From NCBI GenBank assembly GCA_024233835.1, contig JACKPC010000002.1:1015001-1079000 (forward strand): a stretch of 64,000 nucleotides of DNA, read 5' to 3'. The stretch comes from Leptospiraceae bacterium (GTDB lineage: Bacteria; Spirochaetota; Leptospiria; Leptospirales; Leptospiraceae). Below the pieces are notes generated by a model, which was given only the letters and a program-made list of their open reading frames with translations, ran no database searches and was not told the origin of the DNA. The translations under genes and the position numbers were made by a program. The first letter of the stretch is position 1. Every line of letters starts with the position of its first letter. Positions 31,868 through 41,777 of this stretch are shown piece by piece.

Positions 31868-34800
31868 TTGATTTGTTTAAGCGGCTATAAAATCACACAA
31901 GAACTATTTGAAAGTACATCCACAATCATATATAGAGGATTTCGCGAATCGGATAATCAAGCAGTGATTTTAAAACTATTAAAAAAAGAATACCCCGCTC
32001 CGGAAGATATAGCCCGTTTTAAAGGAGAATTTGAATTAACAAAGAGTTTAAGAATAGAAGGAGTTATTAAAGCCTACAGCCTGGAAAAATACAAAAACAC
32101 TTTTGTTATGATTCTGGAAGATTTTGGCGGGGAATCACTGAAAAATCAGATAGGTTCAAAAAAATTCATGTTAGAAAAACTCCTAAGGCTTGCTATACAT
32201 CTAACAGAAACCCTCGAAGAAATCCATAAGAATCATGTAATACATAAAGATATTAATACAAGTAATATTATATGGAACCCAAAGACCGATCAAATTAAAA
32301 TCATCGACTTTGGTATTTCTACCAGGTTATCCAGAGTAACTCCCAGACTATTAAACCCGGATATACTGGAAGGGACTCTGCCATATATTTCACCCGAACA
32401 AACAGGACGCATGAACCGAACTTTAGATTATCGCACAGATTTCTATTCACTGGGTGTAACCTTCTATGAAATATTAACCGGTCAATTGCCTTTTTTATCT
32501 TTAGACCCCATAGAGCTTGTGCATAACCACATAGCAAAAGAACCTCCGGATCCCCGTAAATTAAACCCCAAGTTACCTCTCTGTCTTTCCAAAATCATCT
32601 TAAAACTTATGGCAAAGACAGCAGAAGAACGGTACCAAACGGCTTATGGTTTAAAGTGCGATCTTTTACAATGCCTGGAACATTTACAGGAAAATAAATT
32701 TGATTCAGACTTTTCACTCGGACTAAAAGATATATCCGATCAATTTCAGGTACCACAGAAATTATATGGGAGAGAAAAAGAAATAAGGAGTCTAATTCAG
32801 GCATTTGAAGATATTACCACAGGCAACACGAATCTATTACTGGTAGCCGGGTACTCAGGTGTAGGAAAATCAGCATTGGTAAACGAAGTTCATAAGTCTA
32901 TATCCAAAAAGAATGGCTATTTTATCGATGGAAAATTTGAACAATTTCAAAGAAATATTCCTTATAGTGCTTTAATTCGATCTTTTAATCTACTAACCCA
33001 ACAACTTCTTGGTGAATCAAAAAGTCATTTAGAGTATTGGAAAAAAAGACTCCTCGATAACCTTGGTTCTAATGGACAAATTATCATTGATTTGATTCCG
33101 GAAATGGAACAAATTATAGGTAAGCAAGATCCGCTTGTAGATTTAAATCCTACAGACTCCCAAAATCGATTCATCATAACTTTTCAAAACTTAATTAAAG
33201 CACTTGTCGGACCGGAGCATCCCCTTGTATTTTTTTTAGATGACCTGCAATGGGTTGATGTTCCAACTTTAAATCTGATCCAAAATCTGCTGACTTCAAA
33301 AGACATTCAGTATTTGCTTATCATCGGGGCCTATCGGGATAATGAAGTAAGTGAAGGACATCCCTTAAATATCTGTCTGGATGAAATCCAGAAAACAAAA
33401 TCCATCATTAAATTGATTCTCGAACCTCTAAAGGGAGATACGGTAAATCAAATTCTTTCAGAAACACTTCACCACCCCAAGGAAAAAACGAGAACTCTAT
33501 CAGAATTAATATACAAAAAGACAGAAGGAAATCCTTTTTTTGTAAACACTCTACTAAAAACTCTTTACCAGGAAGAACATATCAAGTTTTTATATGATAA
33601 AGGTTCCTGGGATTGGAGTATTGATGAAATTCAAAAAATGCAGGTGAGTGATAATGTAGTAGAATTTATGATTCTCGAATTAAAAAAACTTCCCTTAGAA
33701 ACAGGGGAAGCTCTTCAGCTTGCCTCCTGTATAGGAAATCAATTTGATTTAAAAACACTTTCTTTAATTTCTAAAAAATCATCACATGAAGTTGCAGGTA
33801 TGCTCTGGGAAGCAATACATAAGAACATTCTAATTCCTTTAGATACTCAGTACCACCTATTTCAATCAAAATCAGAAAATGACATAGATAATTTGGATTT
33901 TGAAGTATATTACAAATTTTCCCACGATAGAGTTCAGCAGGCAGCGAATTCTTTAATAGATTCGGAGAAAGCAAAGGATATTCATTTAGCCATCGGAAGA
34001 ATTATGCAGGTACAGGTGGAAAAGGAAAACCAGGAGGAAAAGCTTATAGAAATGGTAGGGCATTTGAATGAAGCGAGAACCCTGATTACAGACCCTCTTG
34101 AAAGGGAAGAATTGGTTCGCTTCAACTTAAATGCTGCAAAAAAAGCAAAAGCTTCCACAGCCTACAGAGCTGCCCTGGAATACCTGGCAATCGGAAAAGA
34201 ACTATTAAAGAAAGATTGTTGGAATATTCAATATGACTTAACCTTTGATATATATAAGGAATATGCGGCCTGTGCTTATTTATGTGGAGAATTTGAACAG
34301 GGAGAAGTTCATAGTGATGAAATGCTTATACATTCGAAAACACGACTGGAAAAAGTTAAAATACGCTCCATGCAATTATTACAATATTCTTATAGTCGAA
34401 AAATGGAAGAAGCAAATCATGCAGGGATCCTTGGCTTACAACTTCTTGGAATTAAAATTTCCAATCGACCGAGTATGCTTTCAATTTTAATAGAACTTCT
34501 TATAACCAAAAAAAATCTGGGTAAACGTAAAATCGAAGACTTAATTAATCAAGCTCCTATAACCGATCCGGAAATTAAGTTAGCAATGAAAATCCTGATA
34601 GATTTTATCCCCCCGGCTTTCCTTACCGGAAATTCTAACTTGTTTGCTTTAACAGTATTAAAGCAGACCAATTTATCTTTAATACACGGAAGTAGTCCCG
34701 AATCAGCTTCGGCCTATGTTAGCTATGCTGTCTTATTGGCAGGTCTGGGTGATTTGTATTCCTCTAATGAGTTCGGGCTTCTGGCAATGAAGTTAAACGA

Positions 34801-37210
34801 ACGCTTCCGGGATCTCGAAGGAAAATGTAGAACTCTAACTCTCTATACTATATTTTGTCATAGCTGGAATCATCATTGGAAGACCCTTCCCGCATTATTT
34901 AACAGGGCAATTGAGGCAGGTTTACAGTCAGGAGATTTTCTCTTCATGGCTCATTCCTGTAACCATATACTTCTCTGGGATCAGGAAAGTCAATTGGATA
35001 TGGTTATTGAAAAATATAACAAATATATTATATTGATAGAAAACACCGGGTATTATGATGCAAAGGAGATGATTTTATCCCATCAAAACTTTCGACTGAG
35101 TTTAAGAAATGGACTTTCCATTGATTCCTCAGAGGAAGAAAATGCGAGACTGGAACGAATGAAAGAAAGTAAATTCATTACAGGTGTTGCTATTTCCCAT
35201 TTATACCAGCTTCTTACTTTTTTTACCTTCGATGACTTCGCTAAAGCTTCATATCATAGTCAGGAAGGAGAAAAAGTGATACAGTCTCTTGCCGGTGCAC
35301 TTTTTATTTTAGAATACACACTTTATTCCTTTCTAAGTTATGCAGTTTTAATTCCCCAAATGGTCTTTGTTAAGAAGAACCAGGCCTGGAAAAAAATTCG
35401 GAAATATTATAAACAAATGAAAAAATGGGCCAGGCATAATCCTGTGAACTTTCTTCATTTAAAACTTCTAATGGAGGCAGAAATAGCCCGACTCCAAAAT
35501 AAAAATGCAAAAGCCGGAAGGCTATATGATGAAGCCATTTCTCAGGCTCAAAAAAATGAGTATCCACGTTATGAAACCCTTATAAATGAATTAGCAGGAA
35601 AATTTTACTTTTCTTTAAAACAGGAAAAATTTGCAACTGTTTATCTTAAAGAAGCCCATTATGGATATACACGTTGGGGAGCTTTTGGAAAAGCTCAGCA
35701 ATTAGAGAAACTATATTCTCAATTAGTTACAAAAACAGAATCAAGAAAGGCTCTACAGGAGACTATTATTTCAACAAGCTCTTCCATATTGGGAAGTTTA
35801 AATAAAAATTCTCTGGATTTAAACTCTGTGATGAAAGCCTCACAAACGATTTCAGAAGAGATTACCCAGGAAAGTCTATTGAGAAAAATGATCAAAGTTC
35901 TTATGGAAAACGCCGGGGCCCAAAAAAGTTTTCTACTATTAAATCACAACGGCAATTTAAATATTGAAGCAGAAGGAATGATTGAAAATGAAACTATTAT
36001 TTACCCTCAAAGGATTTCCATTGATTCTTTAGACTTAGAAAAACAAAATCTTCTCTCTCTATCCATAGTAAGATACGTTGAAAAAATAGAAAAACCGGTA
36101 GTTTTATCAGATGCGTCAAAGGAAGGACTATTCACCGAAGACTCTTACGTACTTGCAAAACAACCCAAATCAATATTATGTGCACCTATCCTTCATCAGA
36201 ATAAGCTCATGGGCATCATCTATCTTGAAAATAATCTGACTAAAGGTGCATTTACACAGGAAAGATTGGAAATTTTAAAGATCTTATCATCCCAGGCTGC
36301 CATTTCTATAGAAAATGCCAGGCTCTATAATTATATGGAAAGCTTGGTAGAAGAAAGAACAACCCAATTAAATATTTCCCTCAGAAAGTTAGAAGAAAAC
36401 CACCTTGAACTGCAATCGGCTCATAGAAATCTTCAGGAAACTCAGGCACAACTGGTTCAATCTGAAAAAATGGCAAGTCTCGGAACCCTGGTTTCCGGGG
36501 TGGCACACGAGATCAACAATCCCGTAAATTTCATTTATGTTCACGCGAAAACAATGAAAGAGGACGTACAGAAATTCAATAAATTTCTTTCTGAACTTTT
36601 ATTAGAAGAGAGAGAGATTTTAGACTATTGTAACAAGCAATTTGAGAATTTTTTTACGTCTCTTTCTGATATTACAGAAGGCTCGGAAAGAATTCAAGTA
36701 ATCGTTCAGGATTTAAAGAATTTTTCAAGATTAAATGAAGCAGAAACAAAAAAAGTCAAAATTTCAGAAGGAATTGAGTCAACTCTAAGAATTGTGATGA
36801 CGCAATACAATCATAATGTGAATTTCGAGGTAAATTATATAGATGATCCTGAGATTGACTGTAGACCGGCCCAATTAAATCAGGTTTTTTTAAACATTAT
36901 GAATAATGCTTGCCAGGCCATTATTATAAAATCCAAAACCCAAAATATTACAGAGAAAGGAAAATTACTGATTGAATTATATGAATCCGATTCCAAATTA
37001 GCCATATTATTCAAAGATACAGGCTGCGGAATGAAACAAGAAACAATTGATAAAATGTTCGATCCCTTTTTCACCACAAAACCTGTCGGACAGGGAACCG
37101 GTCTTGGGATGTCCGTTTCTCATAATATTATCAAAAAACATGGCGGCCACTTTGAAGTCTCTTCACAGGTTAACGAAGGAACACAAATCATAGTTTATCT
37201 ACCGATTTAA
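31868..37210 (+). CDS. Giant Ser/Thr kinase-ATPase-GAF-histidine kinase
   Basis: A 1780-residue cytoplasmic multi-kinase. Order: Ser/Thr kinase (about 5-265; catalytic loop HKDINTSN, IIDFGIS), PknK-type AAA ATPase (about 295-600; Walker A AGYSGVGKSAL, Walker B FFLDDLQW), a long helical TPR-like region (about 700-1290), GAF (about 1325-1490), coiled coil, HisKA with phospho-His in SGVAHEINNPVNF (about 1546) and HATPase (NIMNNACQAI, DTGCGM, FFTTKPVGQGTGLGMS; to 1780). Both kinase modules look catalytically complete. The start is TTG at 31868 with AGGAAGAA upstream. The next gene, a receiver-kinase, begins 2 bases after the stop, so the receiver is a likely phosphotransfer target. Confidence 0.92.
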   Translation: MICLSGYKITQELFESTSTIIYRGFRESDNQAVILKLLKKEYPAPEDIARFKGEFELTKSLRIEGVIKAYSLEKYKNTFVMILEDFGGESLKNQIGSKKFMLEKLLRLAIHLTETLEEIHKNHVIHKDINTSNIIWNPKTDQIKIIDFGISTRLSRVTPRLLNPDILEGTLPYISPEQTGRMNRTLDYRTDFYSLGVTFYEILTGQLPFLSLDPIELVHNHIAKEPPDPRKLNPKLPLCLSKIILKLMAKTAEERYQTAYGLKCDLLQCLEHLQENKFDSDFSLGLKDISDQFQVPQKLYGREKEIRSLIQAFEDITTGNTNLLLVAGYSGVGKSALVNEVHKSISKKNGYFIDGKFEQFQRNIPYSALIRSFNLLTQQLLGESKSHLEYWKKRLLDNLGSNGQIIIDLIPEMEQIIGKQDPLVDLNPTDSQNRFIITFQNLIKALVGPEHPLVFFLDDLQWVDVPTLNLIQNLLTSKDIQYLLIIGAYRDNEVSEGHPLNICLDEIQKTKSIIKLILEPLKGDTVNQILSETLHHPKEKTRTLSELIYKKTEGNPFFVNTLLKTLYQEEHIKFLYDKGSWDWSIDEIQKMQVSDNVVEFMILELKKLPLETGEALQLASCIGNQFDLKTLSLISKKSSHEVAGMLWEAIHKNILIPLDTQYHLFQSKSENDIDNLDFEVYYKFSHDRVQQAANSLIDSEKAKDIHLAIGRIMQVQVEKENQEEKLIEMVGHLNEARTLITDPLEREELVRFNLNAAKKAKASTAYRAALEYLAIGKELLKKDCWNIQYDLTFDIYKEYAACAYLCGEFEQGEVHSDEMLIHSKTRLEKVKIRSMQLLQYSYSRKMEEANHAGILGLQLLGIKISNRPSMLSILIELLITKKNLGKRKIEDLINQAPITDPEIKLAMKILIDFIPPAFLTGNSNLFALTVLKQTNLSLIHGSSPESASAYVSYAVLLAGLGDLYSSNEFGLLAMKLNERFRDLEGKCRTLTLYTIFCHSWNHHWKTLPALFNRAIEAGLQSGDFLFMAHSCNHILLWDQESQLDMVIEKYNKYIILIENTGYYDAKEMILSHQNFRLSLRNGLSIDSSEEENARLERMKESKFITGVAISHLYQLLTFFTFDDFAKASYHSQEGEKVIQSLAGALFILEYTLYSFLSYAVLIPQMVFVKKNQAWKKIRKYYKQMKKWARHNPVNFLHLKLLMEAEIARLQNKNAKAGRLYDEAISQAQKNEYPRYETLINELAGKFYFSLKQEKFATVYLKEAHYGYTRWGAFGKAQQLEKLYSQLVTKTESRKALQETIISTSSSILGSLNKNSLDLNSVMKASQTISEEITQESLLRKMIKVLMENAGAQKSFLLLNHNGNLNIEAEGMIENETIIYPQRISIDSLDLEKQNLLSLSIVRYVEKIEKPVVLSDASKEGLFTEDSYVLAKQPKSILCAPILHQNKLMGIIYLENNLTKGAFTQERLEILKILSSQAAISIENARLYNYMESLVEERTTQLNISLRKLEENHLELQSAHRNLQETQAQLVQSEKMASLGTLVSGVAHEINNPVNFIYVHAKTMKEDVQKFNKFLSELLLEEREILDYCNKQFENFFTSLSDITEGSERIQVIVQDLKNFSRLNEAETKKVKISEGIESTLRIVMTQYNHNVNFEVNYIDDPEIDCRPAQLNQVFLNIMNNACQAIIIKSKTQNITEKGKLLIELYESDSKLAILFKDTGCGMKQETIDKMFDPFFTTKPVGQGTGLGMSVSHNIIKKHGGHFEVSSQVNEGTQIIVYLPI

Positions 37211-37212
37211 AT

Positions 37213-38367
37213 ATGGAACTTAAGATCAATAGAAATGCCCTTATAAACACAGAGAACGAAAGTAAAAATTTCTCCATGTTAATAGTTGACGATGAGGAAT
37301 CGAATCTGAGAGTTCTCAGAAGAATCTTTGAAGACAACTTCACCCTTTATGAAGCAAAAAATGGTAAGATAGCACTTGAAATTATAAAAAATCTAAAAAG
37401 AAATGAAACTATTCATGTCATAATTACCGATCAAAGAATGCCTGTTTTGAATGGAGTCGAATTGCTGGCAGACTCGATTCAGTATCTACCTAAATCCATA
37501 CGAATTATCTTAACAGCCTATACCGATATAGAGGCTGTTATTGATGCAATAAATAAAGGGCAGGTTTATAAATTCATTTCCAAGCCTTACGACCCGGCAG
37601 ATTTAAGAATCACTGTTTTTAGAGCGATGGAGGCCTTAGAGCTGGAACTTAAGAATAATGAATTAGAGAAAATTAATAAATCTAAAGACAAAATCTTCGC
37701 CATCATCAGCCATGATTTACGTTCTCCGATAGGTTCCATCAAAAACTTGATAACTTTGCTACAGACGGAAGATGTTTCGAAGGAAGAATTTATCCACCTT
37801 TCAGGAAAGCTAAAAAATAGTATAGAATCTATACATTTTACACTGGAAAATTTATTACAGTGGGCTCAGTCTCAAATGAAAGGTATAACAACGATAAAGA
37901 AACCTTTCTTTTTAAATCCTATTATTTTAAAAGTTTTTGATTTTTTTAAAGAAACAGCCAGGGTAAAAAATATCAAGATAAGCATAGAGGTTAATGAAAG
38001 TATACAAATTTTAGCTGATGAAGAACAAATCAGACTTGTTCTTCGAAACTTATTAAGTAACTCAATCAAATTCACCGATCATGATGGCTCTATCCGGGTC
38101 AGTGCAACTACAAACAATCATTCTTGCATGATAACCATATTAGATAGTGGAATTGGAATCTCTCAAACTGAAATTTCAGAAATACTGGAAGGTAAGTACG
38201 TAAGCAATTATGGTACAGATGGAGAAAAAGGTACCGGCTTAGGATTAGTACTATGTAAAGAATTTATAACTTATAATGGTGGTAGTTTAAGCATTGAAAG
38301 TACACCGGGTCAGGGTTCTTCTTTTTGTGTTACATTACCTCTAACAAATACTCCGGAAAGTCTGTAG
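37213..38367 (+). CDS. Receiver-histidine kinase hybrid
   Basis: A 384-residue soluble protein: N-terminal receiver (about 18-135; IVDDEESN, phospho-Asp in IITDQRMPVLNG, FISKP), then HisKA (phospho-His in AIISHDLRSPIGSI, about 173) and HATPase (NLLSNSIKFTDHDG, DSGIGIS, GTGLGLVLC). It has no membrane segment. The receiver-first order suggests that phosphorylation by the upstream multi-kinase gates its own kinase activity. A receiver-phosphatase gene follows 48 bases later. Confidence 0.92.
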   Translation: MELKINRNALINTENESKNFSMLIVDDEESNLRVLRRIFEDNFTLYEAKNGKIALEIIKNLKRNETIHVIITDQRMPVLNGVELLADSIQYLPKSIRIILTAYTDIEAVIDAINKGQVYKFISKPYDPADLRITVFRAMEALELELKNNELEKINKSKDKIFAIISHDLRSPIGSIKNLITLLQTEDVSKEEFIHLSGKLKNSIESIHFTLENLLQWAQSQMKGITTIKKPFFLNPIILKVFDFFKETARVKNIKISIEVNESIQILADEEQIRLVLRNLLSNSIKFTDHDGSIRVSATTNNHSCMITILDSGIGISQTEISEILEGKYVSNYGTDGEKGTGLGLVLCKEFITYNGGSLSIESTPGQGSSFCVTLPLTNTPESL

Positions 38368-38415
38368 AGGTCCATCAACTTAGAAGAAAGGATGTAGCAA
38401 ATTAAGGAAAATAAT

Positions 38416-39786
38416 ATGTCATTGAATATAAACAAAGATGCACTTGAAAAATTCAATTATCAAAATCTAAAGAAAAAATACACCATCTTAATTGTAGATG
38501 ATGAAGAGTCCAATTTAAGAGCACTTAGAAAATGTTTAGACAGCAGTTACAATTTATTAGAAGCATCAGATGGCCAGGAAGCTTTAGAACTACTCCTCAA
38601 ATTACCAAATCCGAATATTATTCAATTAATTATTACAGATCAAAGGATGCCACATTTAAATGGTATCCAATTTTTAGAGAAATCAATCTCCCTTATCCCT
38701 TTTGCAATTAGAATTATACTTACCGCTCATATCGATCAGGACGATATAATTGATGCCATTAATAAGGGAAATATCTACAAATTTATTATAAAACCATTTG
38801 AACCCAATGAAATAAAACTTACAATAAAACGGTCTCTAGAAGCCTATGAACTTCACAACCATAATCTACTTTTAAAAGAAGAACTTAGTGAAAAAGAAAA
38901 CCATCTTAAAGAAGAAATAGATAAAAGAAAAAAAGTTGAACTTGAAAAACAAATACAAGAACAGCTTCTAATTCAAAAAACCCAGATTGCAGAGCAAGCT
39001 GAAATTCTAAAACATCTAAACTCTACTTTAAATGATACCTTAAAACAAATACGCTTTGATTTAAACTTTGCCAAGAGAATACAGGAAAAACTACTTCCTT
39101 TGAACTTTCAAATTATTCAAGATTTGAAATTTACCTTTCAGTATATCCCTATTGAAGAGGTAGGTGGAGATATTTTTGATATTATCGAATTACCATCAGG
39201 AATAATACGAATTTTTCTTGCTGATGCAACCGGACACGGAGTTCAAGCAGCTTTAATCACCATGCTCATTAAAAGTGAATACGAAGTTTTAAAGTCTTCC
39301 CAAACCTCAACTGCCAATGTATTAGACAAACTTAATAAACTATTTCTAAGTAAATACTATTCCCTCGGAACTTTCTTCAGTTGCATTATCTGTGATGTTG
39401 ACTTAAAAAATGGACATTTTACTTACTCCTCAGCCGGACATCCTTTTCAGGTAATGATTAGTAAAACAGAAGGCATTACCAAATTAAATAAAACCGGTCG
39501 AGCCATCGGGTTAAAAAAGAATACTGAATTTATTGAAAATCAAATGCCATTTCGCCCCGGAGACAAATTATTATTATATACAGATGGAATTTTTGAAGAA
39601 TTTAATGATAGTGGAGAACAATTCGGAGAAGAGCAGATTTTAAATCTAATTAAACAATATCAAAATTTAAGTGCCCAATTTATAGGAAATATCATTCTAA
39701 AGTCTCTCTATGATTTCTTAAGTAGTTCTTCAACAAGGGATGATATAACTTTTATCGGAGTGGAATGGAAAGAAGAAATTAAATAA
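38416..39786 (+). CDS. Receiver-PP2C (RsbU/SpoIIE-type) phosphatase
   Basis: A 456-residue protein: receiver (about 20-140; phospho-Asp in IITDQRMPHLNG), long coiled coil (about 145-215), and a SpoIIE/RsbU-type PP2C domain (about 235-455; metal-binding Asp in EEVGGDIFDI, ADATGHGVQAAL, YTDGIFEEF, STRDDITFIGV). Such phosphatases usually dephosphorylate a STAS-domain anti-anti-sigma factor. No STAS gene is next to it, but STAS proteins are encoded at 55839, 59412 and 60252. Whether they are its substrates is unknown. Confidence 0.92.
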   Translation: MSLNINKDALEKFNYQNLKKKYTILIVDDEESNLRALRKCLDSSYNLLEASDGQEALELLLKLPNPNIIQLIITDQRMPHLNGIQFLEKSISLIPFAIRIILTAHIDQDDIIDAINKGNIYKFIIKPFEPNEIKLTIKRSLEAYELHNHNLLLKEELSEKENHLKEEIDKRKKVELEKQIQEQLLIQKTQIAEQAEILKHLNSTLNDTLKQIRFDLNFAKRIQEKLLPLNFQIIQDLKFTFQYIPIEEVGGDIFDIIELPSGIIRIFLADATGHGVQAALITMLIKSEYEVLKSSQTSTANVLDKLNKLFLSKYYSLGTFFSCIICDVDLKNGHFTYSSAGHPFQVMISKTEGITKLNKTGRAIGLKKNTEFIENQMPFRPGDKLLLYTDGIFEEFNDSGEQFGEEQILNLIKQYQNLSAQFIGNIILKSLYDFLSSSSTRDDITFIGVEWKEEIK

Positions 39787-39821
39787 TCAGAAGTATATAC
39801 ACTAAAAAATTAGAATCTTTC

Positions 39822-41639
39822 TTGATTTCTAAGAGTAGTACCAAAGCCTTAGCTCAGGATTCCAAATTGAACACTTATTTTGCAAAAATTCCATTCGGCT
39901 TGCAGGGCTTGTTAATACTCCTTCTTCTTTTTTTCTTAAACACCTGTTCTTATTCTTCTGAAGATTTTTACCGAATCCAGTATTTAGAAGTTGCAAGTGA
40001 TTTTCAGACAGATACTCAAAATCTTAAAATCCCGGAGAATTTCTCAAAGAAACTCAAGCTTTCAGATACCGAACTTGAATTTGTAGAACTTCGCTTTCCT
40101 ATTCCCCAAAATTTATTACTCAAAGGAAAAAATCTCGCTATAAATGCCGGGAGAATTTCAGATGTTTCTCGTTTTTATTTGAATGGTTATGAGTTGGGAG
40201 GTTTCGGAAATATTGAACCCTATAGACCGGGAGCTATGCGCCTTTTCCTGCGAATTCTTCCTGATTCTTATTTAAAATATGGTGAAACAAATTACATTAC
40301 GGTAAGACTATATTCTATTCCCGGCAAATTCCCTATTAGAGCCTTTGATGCATTCAAACTCGGAACATCTGATGTAATTTTATTAGATTTTTTCATCAAT
40401 GAGTTAATCCTAATCTCATTCATTCTACTATATTTAATAGCTGCGACTTATCACATTTTTTTATACTTCAGAAGGAGGAAAGACATTTATCATATTTTCC
40501 TGGCTTTATTTATTTTAGTTTTCTCTTCCTATATTTTCCTTGCTGATAGTCAATTAAGAGATTCTATTTTTGGTAATGCAATATTTCTTCATAGAAAATT
40601 AGAATTCATTAGTCTCTTTCTAATTACCCCCTGCTTTTTATTATTTTTAGGAAAATACTTTCGAGATAGAGTTGGAAAAACTGAGATAATTGTTTTTCTT
40701 GTATCCTTTTCATTTTGTATCCCTGTAATTTTTGGTGATATTACCCTGGTTAATACCAGTCTTTTTGCCTGGCAAGTCTCCTTTCTTTTATTTTTACCAT
40801 TTTTAGTTTTTTACGTTTATCATTATGTTGTAAAAAAAACCCGGGAAGGTTTGTATCTAGGACTCGGTCTTTTAAGTATGGTAATAGCTGCTATTAATGA
40901 TATTTTAGTTTCTTTGAATGTTATCAACAGTATCAGGATTACAAGTTACAGCCTTTCTCTATTTGTATTCGGACTCATAGGCCTATTAGCCAATCATTTC
41001 GTGGATACCCTGAATCGTTCCGAAGAACTACTCTCAAAAGTATCCAGATTAAATCTTGAATTGATAAAAAAAAACATACATCCTCACTTTCTAATGAATT
41101 CAATTCAAACTGCTATTACTCTCGTAGAAGAAGATCCTAAAAAAGCTAACACTCTACTCTATAACCTTGTTGATGAATTACGTGAAACCATAAGAGTTTC
41201 CGAATCTCGTTTATCATCCTTAAAAAGTGAAATTGAAATCTGTAAAAACCATTTAAGTATTATGAGTTACAGAAAAGAAAAAGAATTTAAGTTTAAACTC
41301 AATGGAAAACCTGAACACATCCAAATCCCTCCTCTTAGCCTATTAACTCTTATTGAAAATGGATTAAGTCATGGATATGCAACGAAAGATAGTGGTTTAT
41401 TTATTCTTTTTATATATAATGATAAAACGAAGGTAAAATTAGAACTCTTTAATGATAGTGAAGAAATAAGCAAACCTACAAAGCAAAAAAGTACAGGTAC
41501 CGGTTTTAAATATGTTGAAGCAAGATTCCAGGAAGCTTTTGGAAACAATTGGAGAATTGAAAAGGGAAAAGTAAAGGGAGGTTACAGAGTCATCCTGGAG
41601 TTTCCATTTTTTGAACCGAAGGTCAATAAACAGGAATAA
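39822..41639 (+). CDS. 7TM receptor histidine kinase, LytS type
   Basis: About 605 residues if TTG at 39822 is used; no Shine-Dalgarno sequence supports it, and a TTG at 39867 is an alternative. Order: N-terminal hydrophobic segment with possible lipobox (FFLNTCSYSS), an extracytoplasmic beta domain (about 65-180), about seven membrane segments (about 190-395, 7TMR-DISM type), and a LytS-type kinase (IHPHFLMNSIQTAI phospho-His, about 426; ATPase part with LLTLIENGLSHGY). LytS-type kinases usually pair with LytTR regulators; none is in the window. Confidence 0.85.
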   Translation: MISKSSTKALAQDSKLNTYFAKIPFGLQGLLILLLLFFLNTCSYSSEDFYRIQYLEVASDFQTDTQNLKIPENFSKKLKLSDTELEFVELRFPIPQNLLLKGKNLAINAGRISDVSRFYLNGYELGGFGNIEPYRPGAMRLFLRILPDSYLKYGETNYITVRLYSIPGKFPIRAFDAFKLGTSDVILLDFFINELILISFILLYLIAATYHIFLYFRRRKDIYHIFLALFILVFSSYIFLADSQLRDSIFGNAIFLHRKLEFISLFLITPCFLLFLGKYFRDRVGKTEIIVFLVSFSFCIPVIFGDITLVNTSLFAWQVSFLLFLPFLVFYVYHYVVKKTREGLYLGLGLLSMVIAAINDILVSLNVINSIRITSYSLSLFVFGLIGLLANHFVDTLNRSEELLSKVSRLNLELIKKNIHPHFLMNSIQTAITLVEEDPKKANTLLYNLVDELRETIRVSESRLSSLKSEIEICKNHLSIMSYRKEKEFKFKLNGKPEHIQIPPLSLLTLIENGLSHGYATKDSGLFILFIYNDKTKVKLELFNDSEEISKPTKQKSTGTGFKYVEARFQEAFGNNWRIEKGKVKGGYRVILEFPFFEPKVNKQE

Positions 41640-41777
41640 AAGACTTTTCAAAAATTAGAATACAGAAGATAATTGGATCTAAGTCAATAGAAATATCTTT
41701 TCTCGGTTGTAATATCCGATAAAAGTCATTTCTAAATTTTGAGATAAGCATAACTTATATAGGAATTGAGAATACAC

